A stretch of DNA of 64,000 nt from NCBI RefSeq assembly GCF_004363045.1, contig NZ_SNYJ01000001.1, positions 195,126 to 259,125 of the forward strand, given 5' to 3'. The notes below the pieces were generated by a model, which did no database searches, was not told the origin of the DNA, and worked only from the letters and a program-made list of their open reading frames with translations. This DNA is from Aureibacillus halotolerans (lineage in GTDB: Bacteria; Bacillota; Bacilli; Bacillales; DSM-28697). Position numbers and translations under genes: made by a program. Positions 1 to 8,298 of this stretch are shown piece by piece (positions within the stretch are counted from its first letter, which is position 1; the number at the start of each line of letters is the position of its first letter).

Positions 1-373
1 TATTGTCGACAAAGCGTATCATCGTGCCGATCAGCTTTCTGGTGGCCAGCAGCAGCGCGTATCCATCGCAAGAGCACTTGCCCAGGAACCAAAAATCATC
101 CTCGCAGATGAACCCGTTGCATCGCTTGACCCACTGACCACCGAACAGGTCATGGATGACTTAAAGCGAATCAATGAAAACGACGGCATCACTACAATTG
201 TTAACTTACATTTTATTGATCTTGCAAGAAAATACGCAACTCGAATCATCGGATTAAGGCAAGGAGAAGTTGTTTTTGATGGGCCTGTAGAAGAAGCTAC
301 AGATGAAGCGTTTGCTGAAATTTATGGACGACCGATTCAATCAGATGAATTATTGGGAGAGGCCACCCAATGA
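1..373 (+). CDS. phnC: Phosphonate ABC transporter ATP-binding protein PhnC (5' end outside window)
   Basis: C-terminal half of an ABC ATPase; the frame is open to base 2 of the window, so the Walker A part lies upstream. Visible are the signature LSGGQQQRV, Walker [14 protein letters not shown] and the H-loop region [20 protein letters not shown]. The H-loop segment and the tail ([13 protein letters not shown]) resemble PhnC as I remember it. It would energise uptake of phosphonates or related organophosphorus compounds at the cytoplasmic face of the membrane. The stop overlaps the start of the first permease by ATGA (370-373), so the two are translationally coupled. The binding protein PhnD is presumably upstream or elsewhere; it is not in the window. 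Substrate assignment rests on family resemblance and on the two PhnE permeases that follow. Confidence 0.9.
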   Translation, partial: IVDKAYHRADQLSGGQQQRVSIARALAQEPKIILADEPVASLDPLTTEQVMDDLKRINENDGITTIVNLHFIDLARKYATRIIGLRQGEVVFDGPVEEATDEAFAEIYGRPIQSDELLGEATQ

Positions 374-1158
374 GTAGGCCAGCAAATCAGTTCCCTAAAC
401 GACCAACCAAAATAAAGCATTTGTTTACAGCCCTTATCATTCTTTTACTGCTTTGGATGAGCGTCGTTCAAACAGACGCCAGCTTTACTAGACTATTCGA
501 AGGTTTTACGCAAATGTATGACTTGGTTTGGCGAATGCTACCTCCAGACCTCGATTACTTTGACAACCTAACGGAACCTATTTTAGAAACATTACGGATG
601 GCTCTGCTCGGAACAACCTTTGGAGCCATCATTTCCGTTCCATTTATTTTGCTTTGTGCGTCCAATGTCACGACTACTTCCTGGCTCCATCAATCTGCTC
701 GTGTTGTGCTAAACGTTCTTAGAACAGTCCCTGATCTACTATTGGCGGCCATTTTCGCAGCCATTGTCGGGTACAATGCGTTAGCTGGGGTACTGGCGCT
801 GACGATTTTTTCAATCGGCATCATCGCCAAATTGTCTTATGAAGCAACAGAGGTGATTGACCCAGGACCCCTTGAGGCAATGAAAGCTGTCGGCGCAAAC
901 CACATACAGTGGATCATCTACAGTGTTCTCCCGCAGGTCATGCCAAAGTTTGCGTCTTACGTGCTGTATACATTTGAAGTGAATGTTCGAGCTGCCGCAA
1001 TTCTCGGGCTTGTTGGTGCCGGCGGTATCGGTCTTGTATATGACCAGACATTATCCTCATTACAGTATGAGCGTACAACGACGATCATTCTTTATACCTT
1101 GCTCGTGGTCATCCTCATTGATTGGATTAGTACACGACTTCAGGAGCGATTGCGATGA
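370..1158 (+). CDS. phnE: Phosphonate ABC transporter permease PhnE (first copy)
   Basis: 262-residue integral membrane protein with about six hydrophobic segments: an N-terminal anchor at roughly residues 17-35, then a binding-protein-dependent transport core. The cytoplasmic EAA loop is readable as [21 protein letters not shown], and the [15 protein letters not shown] segment is characteristic of PhnE/MetI-like permeases. The ATG at 370 overlaps the phnC stop and the gene's own stop overlaps the next ATG at 1155 (ATGA), so translation is coupled through the operon. It should pair with the second PhnE-like permease to form the channel served by PhnC. No C-P lyase genes are visible, so the transported compound may not be degraded by that route. 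Confidence 0.9.
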   Translation: MSRPANQFPKRPTKIKHLFTALIILLLLWMSVVQTDASFTRLFEGFTQMYDLVWRMLPPDLDYFDNLTEPILETLRMALLGTTFGAIISVPFILLCASNVTTTSWLHQSARVVLNVLRTVPDLLLAAIFAAIVGYNALAGVLALTIFSIGIIAKLSYEATEVIDPGPLEAMKAVGANHIQWIIYSVLPQVMPKFASYVLYTFEVNVRAAAILGLVGAGGIGLVYDQTLSSLQYERTTTIILYTLLVVILIDWISTRLQERLR

Positions 1159-1961
1159 AACAAGATCAAGTACAACTAAAACGTCAACGTTTCAAGGTCT
1201 GGTCAAAACGAATTGTCATTTCGTTGATCGTCCTGCTTATCTACATTTGGGCGTTTGGCGGCATTTCATTCAGCGGGATAAAAGAATCCGCCATGATTGT
1301 CACAGCAAGTATTTTCGATGGTTTAATAAACCCTGACTGGGGATATGTTTACGATCCAGCAGGAGAAGACTTATTGAGAGGTCTTTTGGAAACCGTCGGA
1401 ATTGCCTTTTTAGGCATCTTTATCTCGACCATCATTGCTTTTCCCATCTCCTTTTGGGCAGCATCAAACCTTAGCAAATACCGAATTATTTCTGGTTCCG
1501 GTAAAGGGGTATTGAGCTTTATCCGAACATTCCCAGACATTGTCATGGCTCTCCTATTTATTAAAGCCGTCGGACCAGGTCCATTTGCAGGTGTTTTGGC
1601 CCTAGGTGTAGGCGCCGTCGGTATGCTGGGGAAACTGTATGCGGAAGATATTGAAAACCTAGACCATGGGCCATCTGAAGCCTTACTCGCTACAGGGGCA
1701 AACAAAGCACAAATCTTTCTTTTCGCCATTTTGCCACAGGTGCTGCCAAGCCTAGTTTCAAGCACACTGTACCGTCTTGAAATCAATGTGCGGTCCGCAT
1801 CCATTTTAGGAATCATTGGTGCCGGGGGTATAGGTACAGCTTTAATTTTCGCTTTGCAGGTTCGAGATTGGTCACGCGTTGGTATCATCTTGTTTGGCAT
1901 CATCTTTATGGTCCTTATCATCGACCTAATCTCAAGCTCGATCCGCAAACGTCTCGTCTAA
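1155..1961 (+). CDS. phnE: Phosphonate ABC transporter permease PhnE (second copy)
   Basis: 268-residue permease homologous to the preceding gene, with the same architecture: N-terminal transmembrane anchor at about residues 15-34, EAA loop EALLATGANKAQIFLFAILPQ and the segment ILGIIGAGGIGTALIF. The two permeases differ widely in sequence, which points to an old duplication and an obligate heterodimer, as in other phnCDE1E2 operons. The ATG overlaps the upstream stop (1155-1158). A strong terminator hairpin begins 83 bases after the stop, marking the end of the operon. A long open frame on the opposite strand is a shadow of this GC-biased coding sequence. Confidence 0.9.
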   Translation: MKQDQVQLKRQRFKVWSKRIVISLIVLLIYIWAFGGISFSGIKESAMIVTASIFDGLINPDWGYVYDPAGEDLLRGLLETVGIAFLGIFISTIIAFPISFWAASNLSKYRIISGSGKGVLSFIRTFPDIVMALLFIKAVGPGPFAGVLALGVGAVGMLGKLYAEDIENLDHGPSEALLATGANKAQIFLFAILPQVLPSLVSSTLYRLEINVRSASILGIIGAGGIGTALIFALQVRDWSRVGIILFGIIFMVLIIDLISSSIRKRLV

Positions 1962-2043
1962 AGAAAAGCTGTTGGAGACATACGACGGGCATTACGCACT
2001 GTAAAAAGCAAAGAAAAATAGTAAACAAGCGTTGGGCACCTCT

Positions 2044-2076
2044 GAAGCTTCCGGGATTCCGGAAGCTTCTTTTTTT
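2044..2076 (+). terminator. Rho-independent terminator of the phn operon
   Basis: Perfect 11-bp stem (2044-2054 pairing with 2059-2069), loop GATT, followed by seven T residues (2070-2076). It is the first strong hairpin downstream of the second phnE. Confidence 0.9.
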
Positions 2077-2089
2077 GCACTTCATCCAA

Positions 2090-2800
2090 TGAGCGAGACT
2101 CCAGCGGCAAAGAAAACACGATGAGGTCCTTTCGAATCGATGTTGCCCTTGTGCCCTTAGGGTGAAAAGAAAACACGACGAGGTACTCTCGACCGCTTCG
2201 TCAAAACACTTCGCTTTCCGCGGGCACGGCTTCAGCTTCCTCGGAATCTTGCTTTCCTGCGGGATCTTCAGCTCGTGCTGTTCCCGTAGGAGTCTACGTA
2301 TTTTGACTACGCTAATGTTTGTTTCTGCGTAAATTTTTTATTATTTCCTGGCCTCATATAGCGAGGAAAAAGCATATTAAGATTAAGTCGTTTTGCTTAC
2401 CAATTAAGACAAGTGTGCATCGTTTCATGTAAAACTGGATCATCTAGTGCAGTATTGATGCAGCGGTGTACTTATGTTTAGATAACTTCAACGCTTGCTA
2501 TGCCTAAATGGAAGCAAGGTGAGATAGACCGATTAAATATCTTGAGAACAAAACCTGCTGTATTCAGTAACTTTTAAGGTGCACATGCCCACCATCCTGT
2601 ATTATCTAAAGAATCGCCTTTTAGTAACTAAGCGGATCTCTGTGCTCTAATTAACTAGATGAGCCCCTTTTGAATTCATGTCACATCATAGAAAATGAGT
2701 ACATCATTAAAAGCAGCCACTAGCGAGACTCCTACAGCAAAGAAAACACGTTGAGGTCTTTTCGAATCGATGTTGCACTTGTGCCCTTGGTCAGATGCGA
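2090..2800 (-). repeat. Mosaic intergenic repeat, copy A (reverse orientation)
   Basis: The 1-kb gap between phnE and the ABC-2 permease is largely a copy of the window's mosaic repeat in reverse orientation. Recognisable parts are the GACTCCAGCGGCAAAGAAAA block near 2099, the GC-rich hairpin core around 2210-2290, the block with GTAGACTC/TTTGACTACGC at 2285-2340, the block containing GTGCATCGTTTCATG (about 2393-2465) and the GGTGAGATAGACC block at about 2518-2575. A second short GAGACTCC-type fragment lies at 2724-2790. No gene is supported here. Confidence 0.8.
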
Positions 2801-2966
2801 GCTTATAGCAGCTTGCACGATCAACGACTAGAATTTCATCTCTCCAATTTATGAATCGTTAAGGATGTCTACTTTCAACTATCCATTCGTGCGTAAGACT
2901 ACCAATCTATGGTACGATCATTTTAGTTTTAAAAGTCTATTTAATTTATTGAAAGGATGTGTGGCT

Positions 2967-3683
2967 GTGTTTTGGGTTGCTAGGTACGAATGGTTTCAAT
3001 TAATTAAAAGCTTTAAAACAATAGGTGTCATCGTTTCCCTCCTTCTTATGAGCTATGGTTTATCAAGCTTACAAAATCTCGCTAGCGAGGCAATGATGAC
3101 GGAGGATCTCGCATTAACCGATGTCAATGAAACCGTTATGATTGTATTCCTCTTTGGGACGTTTGGCATTGGGTTCCTTTACGTGTTTAGTTTGTCACAC
3201 GACATCATCAACAGAGACATTTCATTACAATCCATACGTTTTACACTTACAAAAATATCACGACTTTCGCTTCTCTCAGGCAAATTTTTAGGTGTATTCA
3301 TGTTTTGGTTTGTTTGCATCACCCTCTGTTTGTTGTTGTTGACAATTTTTTCTGGTACCAACGTTCTTAGCGGCATCATTCCACTAGCTATTTTCTTTTT
3401 GTACACAGTTGCCGCTACTTTGCTTTTGTCCTTATGCATTCCCAAACCAGGCATGAGCATGTTTGTTGGTCTACTACTTGGAATTGGAGCTCCTATATTT
3501 GCCATCGTTGCCCAATTTCGTGATGATCCGATTCTAACGATCATTCATCAGTATGTACTTCCTTACTATCCTCTATTAGAAGGGGTTACAATGCAAAGTC
3601 CTGAATTGTACTTTATTCCATTGGTATGGGCCGTAGTATTTTTCGCACTTGCGTTTCTATTGCTAAATAGAAAGGATGTGTAG
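2967..3683 (+). CDS. ABC-2 type transporter permease
   Basis: About 238 residues with six hydrophobic segments, the ABC-2 permease pattern. A short cytoplasmic N-terminus is followed by membrane segments near residues 15-33, 55-80, 105-130, 135-160, 165-185 and 210-232. The GTG at 2967 is chosen because AAAGGA lies 9 bases upstream. The frame is open further up to an ATG at 2865, but that ATG overlaps its only Shine-Dalgarno-like sequence and would add an unsupported leader next to repeat remnants. The same GAAAGGATGTGT(G/A)GC stretch precedes both this gene and its ATPase partner. It should form an exporter, or a membrane-acting ABC-2 complex, with the downstream ATPase; the substrate is unknown. 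Confidence 0.8.
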   Translation: MFWVARYEWFQLIKSFKTIGVIVSLLLMSYGLSSLQNLASEAMMTEDLALTDVNETVMIVFLFGTFGIGFLYVFSLSHDIINRDISLQSIRFTLTKISRLSLLSGKFLGVFMFWFVCITLCLLLLTIFSGTNVLSGIIPLAIFFLYTVAATLLLSLCIPKPGMSMFVGLLLGIGAPIFAIVAQFRDDPILTIIHQYVLPYYPLLEGVTMQSPELYFIPLVWAVVFFALAFLLLNRKDV

Positions 3684-3684
3684 C

Positions 3685-4635
3685 ATGAAAGCACTTCACG
3701 TCGAACAACTAATGAAAAACTATGGAAATCGCCCTGTGTTAAACGGGCTTAATCTGACTATAAATGAAGGTGAACTTTTTGGTTTTGTCGGTAGAAACGG
3801 AGCCGGAAAATCGACATTCATCCATATCATTACGGGACTAATAAAAAAATCATCTGGGCAATTTGGAGCCTTTGGTCAAACAGAAGCCTCGATGAATGAA
3901 ATAAAGAAAATTATCGGCGTCATGCCAGATGCCTCAACGATGTATTCTCATTTGCGGGCGGCAGATTTTCTCAAATACATGGCCCAGCTGAAGAATGCAT
4001 CTTCGGATTCTACCAAAATTCAATCACTCTTGGAATCTGTTGGATTAAAGGACGAAGGACGCAAAAAAATTGCCTCTTTTTCCTTTGGGATGAAGAAAAA
4101 GCTCTCCCTTGCCCAAGCATTGCTCGGCGATCCAAAGCTTTTGTTTTTAGATGAACCGACTTCTGGTCTTGACCCTGAATCTGCAAAGGAGATTCAGGCG
4201 CTCATTAAAGGTCTGAATGAGGAAGGCAAAACAATTCTATTAACCTCTCATAATTTAAACGAAATTGAAAAGCTGTGCCATCGTATGGCCATTCTCCATC
4301 AGGGACGTGTGGAACGTGTTGGAAGTTTAGAGGAGCTTCAAAAAGAAGCAAACCGACGCGTGACATTAAATGTATCCTATGTGAGTGCAGAACCCATTAC
4401 GGAAAATTGGCTTCATGAAGTGATCCCGGAACTGACAATTCAACAGCTTACAGAAAAAGAAATGCTTCTAGAAACAGATACAATTGAACGTGTTCCTCAT
4501 TTAACCTCTTCTCTAGTGAAGTTCGGTGCCTCTGTTTATGGCGTTACGCCAAAAACACTCACTTTAGAGGATATCTTCTTCCAAGAATCCGACGATAAGG
4601 ACACGGGAACAGAACAGAAAGATACTCGTCTATAA
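3685..4635 (+). CDS. ABC-2 type transporter ATP-binding protein
   Basis: 316-residue ABC ATPase with Walker A GRNGAGKST, signature SFGMKKKLSLAQ, Walker B LLFLDEPTSGLDP and the switch histidine in LLTSHNLNEIEKL. A C-terminal extension of about 100 residues ends in TLEDIFF, as in YxlF/NatA-like and drug or bacteriocin-type exporters. The ATG at 3685 has AAAGG with a 9-base spacing, and the upstream permease stops two bases earlier (TAG at 3681). An in-frame ATG at 3676 overlaps the ribosome binding site and is rejected. The two genes form a two-gene operon. The permease-first order and absence of a nearby regulator give no substrate clue. Confidence 0.88.
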   Translation: MKALHVEQLMKNYGNRPVLNGLNLTINEGELFGFVGRNGAGKSTFIHIITGLIKKSSGQFGAFGQTEASMNEIKKIIGVMPDASTMYSHLRAADFLKYMAQLKNASSDSTKIQSLLESVGLKDEGRKKIASFSFGMKKKLSLAQALLGDPKLLFLDEPTSGLDPESAKEIQALIKGLNEEGKTILLTSHNLNEIEKLCHRMAILHQGRVERVGSLEELQKEANRRVTLNVSYVSAEPITENWLHEVIPELTIQQLTEKEMLLETDTIERVPHLTSSLVKFGASVYGVTPKTLTLEDIFFQESDDKDTGTEQKDTRL

Positions 4636-4653
4636 GCGACCTTTTCCCTAACA

Positions 4654-4710
4654 AAAAATCCGACTGACTCGAAAATTCACTCAGAATTTGGTAGCTTAGT
4701 TCGGATTTTT
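4654..4710 (+). terminator. Possible terminator after the ABC-2 operon
   Basis: Inverted repeat of 10 bp (4654-4663 with 4701-4710) whose right arm ends in a run of five Ts. The 37-base loop is long, so this is only a candidate. Confidence 0.4.
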
Positions 4711-5294
4711 CATTGTCTAAAATACCTTTTGTCATATAAGTATCCAGCCCATGTACTGAAACCCTGTTCGTCGCAAAGAGTCCTTTTGTAAGAAATCCTA
4801 TTCAACGTACCTCGCCTTTCGTTTCGTTAAGAAATCATTAGAAACCTTCCAAACCACCCTCATAATTTACATCAATTAACAAATAATTCATCATTCAACC
4901 TCAACCATTTCATTTTTTAAATAGTACAATTGTACCGATATATAAAATGAGTAAATAGTCACCTGTTTTAATATTATTGTTTTTCTCTGAAAGCTTTTTC
5001 TCATAATTTGTCGATAACCGACCGATTTTGTCGATATTTAACCATAAAATGTAAAGTGATGACTTTTATGTTATAATCAACGGATTTCTTTACTTAAACT
5101 CAAAAAAGATTCAATAATCGAACCGATATCTGTAGAAATCAAGAATATCGAACATTATTTGCTAAAGATATTATTAAATTTAAATATAATCGCAGTATTT
5201 TCTTTAAAAAATATTAATTTGAGTACAAAGTCATACGATTTTAACATAAGATTCCTTTATAGGGTTTTTTTAAAACTTAAAGGAGTGTTAAGGT
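4711..5294. other. AT-rich intergenic stretch without a recognisable gene
   Basis: About 580 bases, becoming very AT-rich from 4860 onward, unlike flanking coding DNA. I see no tRNA-like fold, no repeat-family module and no supported ORF. An AAAGGAG ribosome binding site for the next small gene ends the stretch at about 5279-5285. The composition suggests a regulatory leader or acquired DNA; neither can be settled from sequence alone. Confidence 0.5.
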
Positions 5295-5531
5295 ATGAAT
5301 GAAAAAAAATCAATCTATTTAATCGAAGTTTTTGATGCAATGACAAATCATCAGGGTGAACCTATAGAATTTAGTCATAATTATGTCGGTTATTGCTCCA
5401 CAGAAGAGAAGGCTAAGGAGCTATGCGAGAGCTTCAATCAGAAGTTTTTTCGTTCTTCAAAGGTACGCGAGGAAACAGTACGCTATCCTGCGTTTGTTTA
5501 TGTTGAAGTTAAAAACCTTGACCATTATTAG
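5295..5531 (+). CDS. Small protein of unknown function (78 aa)
   Basis: I do not recognise this protein. It is 78 residues, soluble and mixed-charge, with aromatic ends (SIYLIEVFDA near the N-terminus, YPAFVYVEVKNLDHY at the C-terminus). A central charged helix-like part (STEEKAKELCESFNQKFF) fits a compact alpha/beta fold. There is one cysteine in the turn before the helix and one inside the helix. AAAGGAG lies about 9 bases before the ATG. The gene stands alone behind a long AT-rich leader and ends before a strong bidirectional terminator at 5677-5730. Such small, AT-flanked genes are often horizontally acquired or condition-specific, but there is no direct evidence for either here. Confidence 0.6.
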   Translation: MNEKKSIYLIEVFDAMTNHQGEPIEFSHNYVGYCSTEEKAKELCESFNQKFFRSSKVREETVRYPAFVYVEVKNLDHY

Positions 5532-5676
5532 CTGCGTAAACGTCTTTTTTGTCGAACGGTGTTCTTTATTAAGAATTCACACAAGTCAATGATGCTTGTG
5601 TGAACCATACACGCCTTCATTCGTATGCTATTCCTTCGTACCGGACAGCCCTTCGTAACGAAGGTATCTGAACCAT

Positions 5677-5730
5677 CGATACATAAAAACCACCTAGGGA
5701 ACAAGATTCCTAGGTGGTTTTTATGTATCG
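5677..5730. terminator. Perfect bidirectional terminator
   Basis: Perfect 22-bp inverted repeat (5677-5698 with 5709-5730), loop of 10. The arms contain AAAAA/TTTTT runs, so it can terminate transcription in both directions between the convergent small gene and the Cys-rich protein gene. Confidence 0.9.
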
Positions 5731-5740
5731 TCGAAAATGA

Positions 5741-6067
5741 TTATGCAAAGATTGCCCGGCATGCCTCAGCACACTGGAAGCACTGCTTCGCACAGCGCTG
5801 ACAGTAGTCGTGCTGATGAGGTCCGCATGCATGACCACACGCCTCACAAATCTGCGCACAAAGCGCACAAATTTGTTCTACATATGGGCTTTTTCTAGAA
5901 ATCGCTTGAGCTGCAAATGCACACATGTCCGCACATTCACGCGTTAATCGAATGCATTCTTTTAATTCAGCAGGATTGGTTTCAAGCAAACAGGCATCAT
6001 AACACTCATTGCTGGCCCTCAAAGTATCAATGCACGCTTGATAACATGCTAACAATTCATTTGGCAT
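5741..6067 (-). CDS. Cysteine-rich four-helix bundle copper-binding protein (DUF326/Csp-like)
   Basis: 108 residues with cysteines spaced along helices (LLACYQACIDTL, NECYDACLLE, LKECIRLTRECADMC, QICALCAQICEACGHAC, CQRCAKQCFQCAEAC). This is the pattern of DUF326/YhjQ-type ferredoxin-like proteins and of Csp copper-storage proteins, which bind many Cu(I) ions inside a four-helix bundle. No signal peptide is visible, so it should be cytosolic (Csp3-like). The start is the ATG at 6067, with AAAAGGTGG about 8 bases upstream; GTG codons at 6079 and 6076 overlap that ribosome binding site and are less likely. It is a single gene with a strong terminator just downstream. Copper sequestration is inferred from the family. 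Confidence 0.85.
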   Translation of the reverse strand: MPNELLACYQACIDTLRASNECYDACLLETNPAELKECIRLTRECADMCAFAAQAISRKSPYVEQICALCAQICEACGHACGPHQHDYCQRCAKQCFQCAEACRAIFA

Positions 6068-6151
6068 CGGCTGCACCACCTTTTGTCAATTAACTACTAC
6101 GACTCTGTTCCCTTTGTGTCACATATGTAACCCACAGAAAGATAAAATAAA

Positions 6152-6180
6152 TTGCTCATCCTTTTGCTCTCCGTTAAAAT
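6152..6180 (+). promoter_or_regulatory. SigA-type promoter of the YdcZ-like gene
   Basis: TTGCTC, 17-base spacer, TAAAAT. The -10 ends 34 bases before the ATG at 6215, giving a short leader with AAAGGAG. Confidence 0.55.
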
Positions 6181-6214
6181 GAGAGCATTGTCAATAGATC
6201 GAAAGGAGACGCTT

Positions 6215-6664
6215 ATGAGTTGGACGATGGTATTGCTTCTTGTTTTTGCTATTCTCGCTGGTGCTGCCCAACCTTTTCAGTTTAATGTGAATTCTCAACT
6301 CAGATCCTGGGTCGGTTCACCTGTAACCGCTGCAGCTATTTCGTTTTTTGTCGGCCTTATCTGTTTAACAATTTTATCGTTCTTTAATGGCTTCTTTTCG
6401 CAAGCCAAACCACTCACGCAAGCGCCATGGTGGATTTGGACAGGTGGATTGCTAGGCGCATTTTACGTGTTCTCAACGATCATTCTGACGCCTCGTCTTG
6501 GTGCCGCAGCGACCGTGTCATTTTTGCTTGCGGGACAGTTGATTGCCGCAATGGTAATGGATCATTATGGCCTTCTTTCTTTGCCCGTACACGAAATTAA
6601 TCTTCCCCGTCTAGTAGGAGCTGCACTTATTATTGCAGGTATCTTTCTTGTGCAAAAATTTTAA
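6215..6664 (+). CDS. YdcZ/DUF606 family membrane protein (DMT superfamily half-size)
   Basis: 149 residues with five hydrophobic segments. The motif GAAQPFQFNVNSQLR near residue 20 and the later GGLLGAFYVFSTIILTPRLGAA region match the DUF606 (EIIC-like DMT) family as I recall it. The members are half-size small-molecule exporters that usually work as dimers. The ATG at 6215 has GAAAGGAG at the right distance and a plausible promoter at 6152-6180; an earlier in-frame ATG at 6152 coincides with the promoter and is rejected. No partner gene is adjacent. The substrate is unknown. Confidence 0.8.
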   Translation: MSWTMVLLLVFAILAGAAQPFQFNVNSQLRSWVGSPVTAAAISFFVGLICLTILSFFNGFFSQAKPLTQAPWWIWTGGLLGAFYVFSTIILTPRLGAAATVSFLLAGQLIAAMVMDHYGLLSLPVHEINLPRLVGAALIIAGIFLVQKF

Positions 6665-6675
6665 TCTTCATACCG

Positions 6676-6710
6676 AACAAGGCTGCATCAAAAAATTGAG
6701 CAGCCTTGTT
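6676..6710. terminator. Hairpin between convergent genes
   Basis: Perfect 11-bp stem (6676-6686 with 6700-6710), loop of 13 containing A-rich sequence. There is little T-tract on either side, so termination strength is uncertain. Confidence 0.6.
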
Positions 6711-6723
6711 GCCTATTTGACAT

Positions 6724-7956
6724 TCAACCGTATAATTTAAACGTTTGGATCTGCGGTGTTTCTAATGAATCAAGAACGGTTAAGCGAAAATGTGTTGACC
6801 GTACTGTCGGGATGCGGTCAATTTTTTTGTGACCTACTGCTGACCCTTCAACGAGGAGCTCCCAGTCTCCTGTTGCGATGAGCGCCTCAAGCTTGTACGC
6901 TCGAATCCGCTCTCCAAACGAAATGTCTTCCTGTAAAATAAAATGGTTTACCTCTTGCGGTTGTTCAAAAACAACCTCGTGAACAGGACCTTGTCCTGAG
7001 GTTTCTCCAACCATGTTGTGAAAGACATCCTTTCGCTTCTGACTAAACCCAAACACGACATCACAATCTGCTTGCGGCATTAACCCGCGATCGTCTGGTG
7101 CGATGTTTAACATAAGCTGTGCTCCATGGCCAACAGAACGATAATACATGTCCATAAGTTCGTCAGCAGTGCGCAATGTGTCCTCATCATTTGGACGCCA
7201 GAACCAACGAAGCTTACGGATAGGTGCATTGCATTCTGCTGGCACCCATGAAGAGGTCTCTGGCAACCAGGCTGTCATATCCTTTGTGAACATACTAACC
7301 TTCGCCTGCTCAGCAGCATTCCAACACGGATATGGGGCAACTCCATCTTCATTCCCCGCCCAGCGAACGGTTGGGGCTCCCATATTAAACACCATGGCAT
7401 CAGGTTGTTGTTCGTTAACAATGGCCATAATGCGCTGCCAATCATAGCGCCTTCCTTCAGAACCTGCCCCATCGAACCATAGCTCTACAAGTTGACCGTA
7501 TTGAGTCGTGAGCTCTGTCAATTGAGCGGCATAAAAGTCGTTATAAGCTTCTTCATCACTGTAGCAAGGGGCATTTCGATCCCAAGGCGACAAATATAAC
7601 CCATAGCCTAAACCCTCTTCTTTACACGCTTCAACAAACTCACGAACGACATCGCCGTCTCCATTTTTCCATGGTGATGACGCAACACTATAGGAGGTTG
7701 TTTTTGTCGGCCATAAGCAAAACCCGTCATGATGTTTTGCCGTTAACACACAGTAAGAAAAGCCCGCTTGTTTCGCAGTTCGTGCCCATTGCTTGCAGTC
7801 AAGCTGAGTCGGATGAAAATGTGACGGATCATCCGTGCCATCGCCCCATTCTTGTGCGCGAAACGTATTCATTCCAAAATGGATAAACATCCCCATCTCT
7901 AAATCTTGCCACTTTTGTTGTGCCTTTGAAGGCAATGGAAGTTTTTCTTTTTCCAC
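6724..7956 (-). CDS. Alpha-L-fucosidase (GH29)
   Basis: 410-residue cytosolic glycosidase without a signal peptide. The N-terminal GH29 TIM-barrel shows MGMFIHFGMNTF, AKHHDGFCLWPTKTTSYSV and the nucleophile region LVELWFDGAG (Asp about residue 162). A short beta-domain follows (HFILQEDISFGERIRAYKLEA). It should release alpha-linked L-fucose from imported oligosaccharides or glycoconjugate fragments. The GTG start at 7956 follows AAGGAGGG with a 6-base spacing. The gene is monocistronic: no fucose isomerase, kinase or transporter is adjacent, so the physiological substrate is open. The maltodextrin genes further right are not obviously linked. Confidence 0.88.
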   Translation of the reverse strand: MEKEKLPLPSKAQQKWQDLEMGMFIHFGMNTFRAQEWGDGTDDPSHFHPTQLDCKQWARTAKQAGFSYCVLTAKHHDGFCLWPTKTTSYSVASSPWKNGDGDVVREFVEACKEEGLGYGLYLSPWDRNAPCYSDEEAYNDFYAAQLTELTTQYGQLVELWFDGAGSEGRRYDWQRIMAIVNEQQPDAMVFNMGAPTVRWAGNEDGVAPYPCWNAAEQAKVSMFTKDMTAWLPETSSWVPAECNAPIRKLRWFWRPNDEDTLRTADELMDMYYRSVGHGAQLMLNIAPDDRGLMPQADCDVVFGFSQKRKDVFHNMVGETSGQGPVHEVVFEQPQEVNHFILQEDISFGERIRAYKLEALIATGDWELLVEGSAVGHKKIDRIPTVRSTHFRLTVLDSLETPQIQTFKLYG

Positions 7957-8298
7957 TTGTTTCCCTCCTTGAAATCGGTTACATTTATGTGTTTTTCATT
8001 TTATCACGTACAAAAATGGCTTGCATGAAAAACCTACGCAAATTTACAAATGAATGCGAACGAAATGCTTGCGTCTAAATAATCATTATGTATTTCATTC
8101 AATGAAAATCATCCATTTCCTTTTAGCTGTGATCGATTTAAAAAATGACATTCCATTTAGAATTCTATTTACCAGTTGCCTAAAATGGGCAAACGTTCTG
8201 CTTGTTCACAAGCTTTAAGCTTACTCTCTGTTTACTATTTTCAGCACTATAGCGAAAAGCGCTATGATAAACTACAGGTAGCGAGGAGGAACGAAGAG
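7957..8298. other. Divergent intergenic region between fucosidase and sensor kinase
   Basis: About 340 bases holding upstream signals for two divergent genes. Visible items are the palindromic ATTTCATTCAATGAAAAT near 8091-8108 and a TATGAT -10-like sequence at 8263-8268 ahead of the kinase, without a convincing -35. No ORF with a ribosome binding site is present; an in-frame extension of the kinase to an ATG at 8176 lacks one. Confidence 0.4.

Noticed and set aside
1349..1948. Long open frame antisense to the second phnE
   Set aside because: It mirrors a strongly conserved permease frame, has no ribosome binding site or recognisable product, and is explained by the codon bias of the sense gene.
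2865..2966. Extended N-terminus of the ABC-2 permease from ATG 2865
   Set aside because: The ATG overlaps the only AAGGA nearby and the leader has no membrane or signal character; GTG 2967 has proper spacing.
5576..5604. Hairpin TTCACACAAG/CTTGTGTGAA as terminator
   Set aside because: The 10-bp stem is perfect but no T-tract follows; the stronger 22-bp hairpin at 5677-5730 is the likely terminator.
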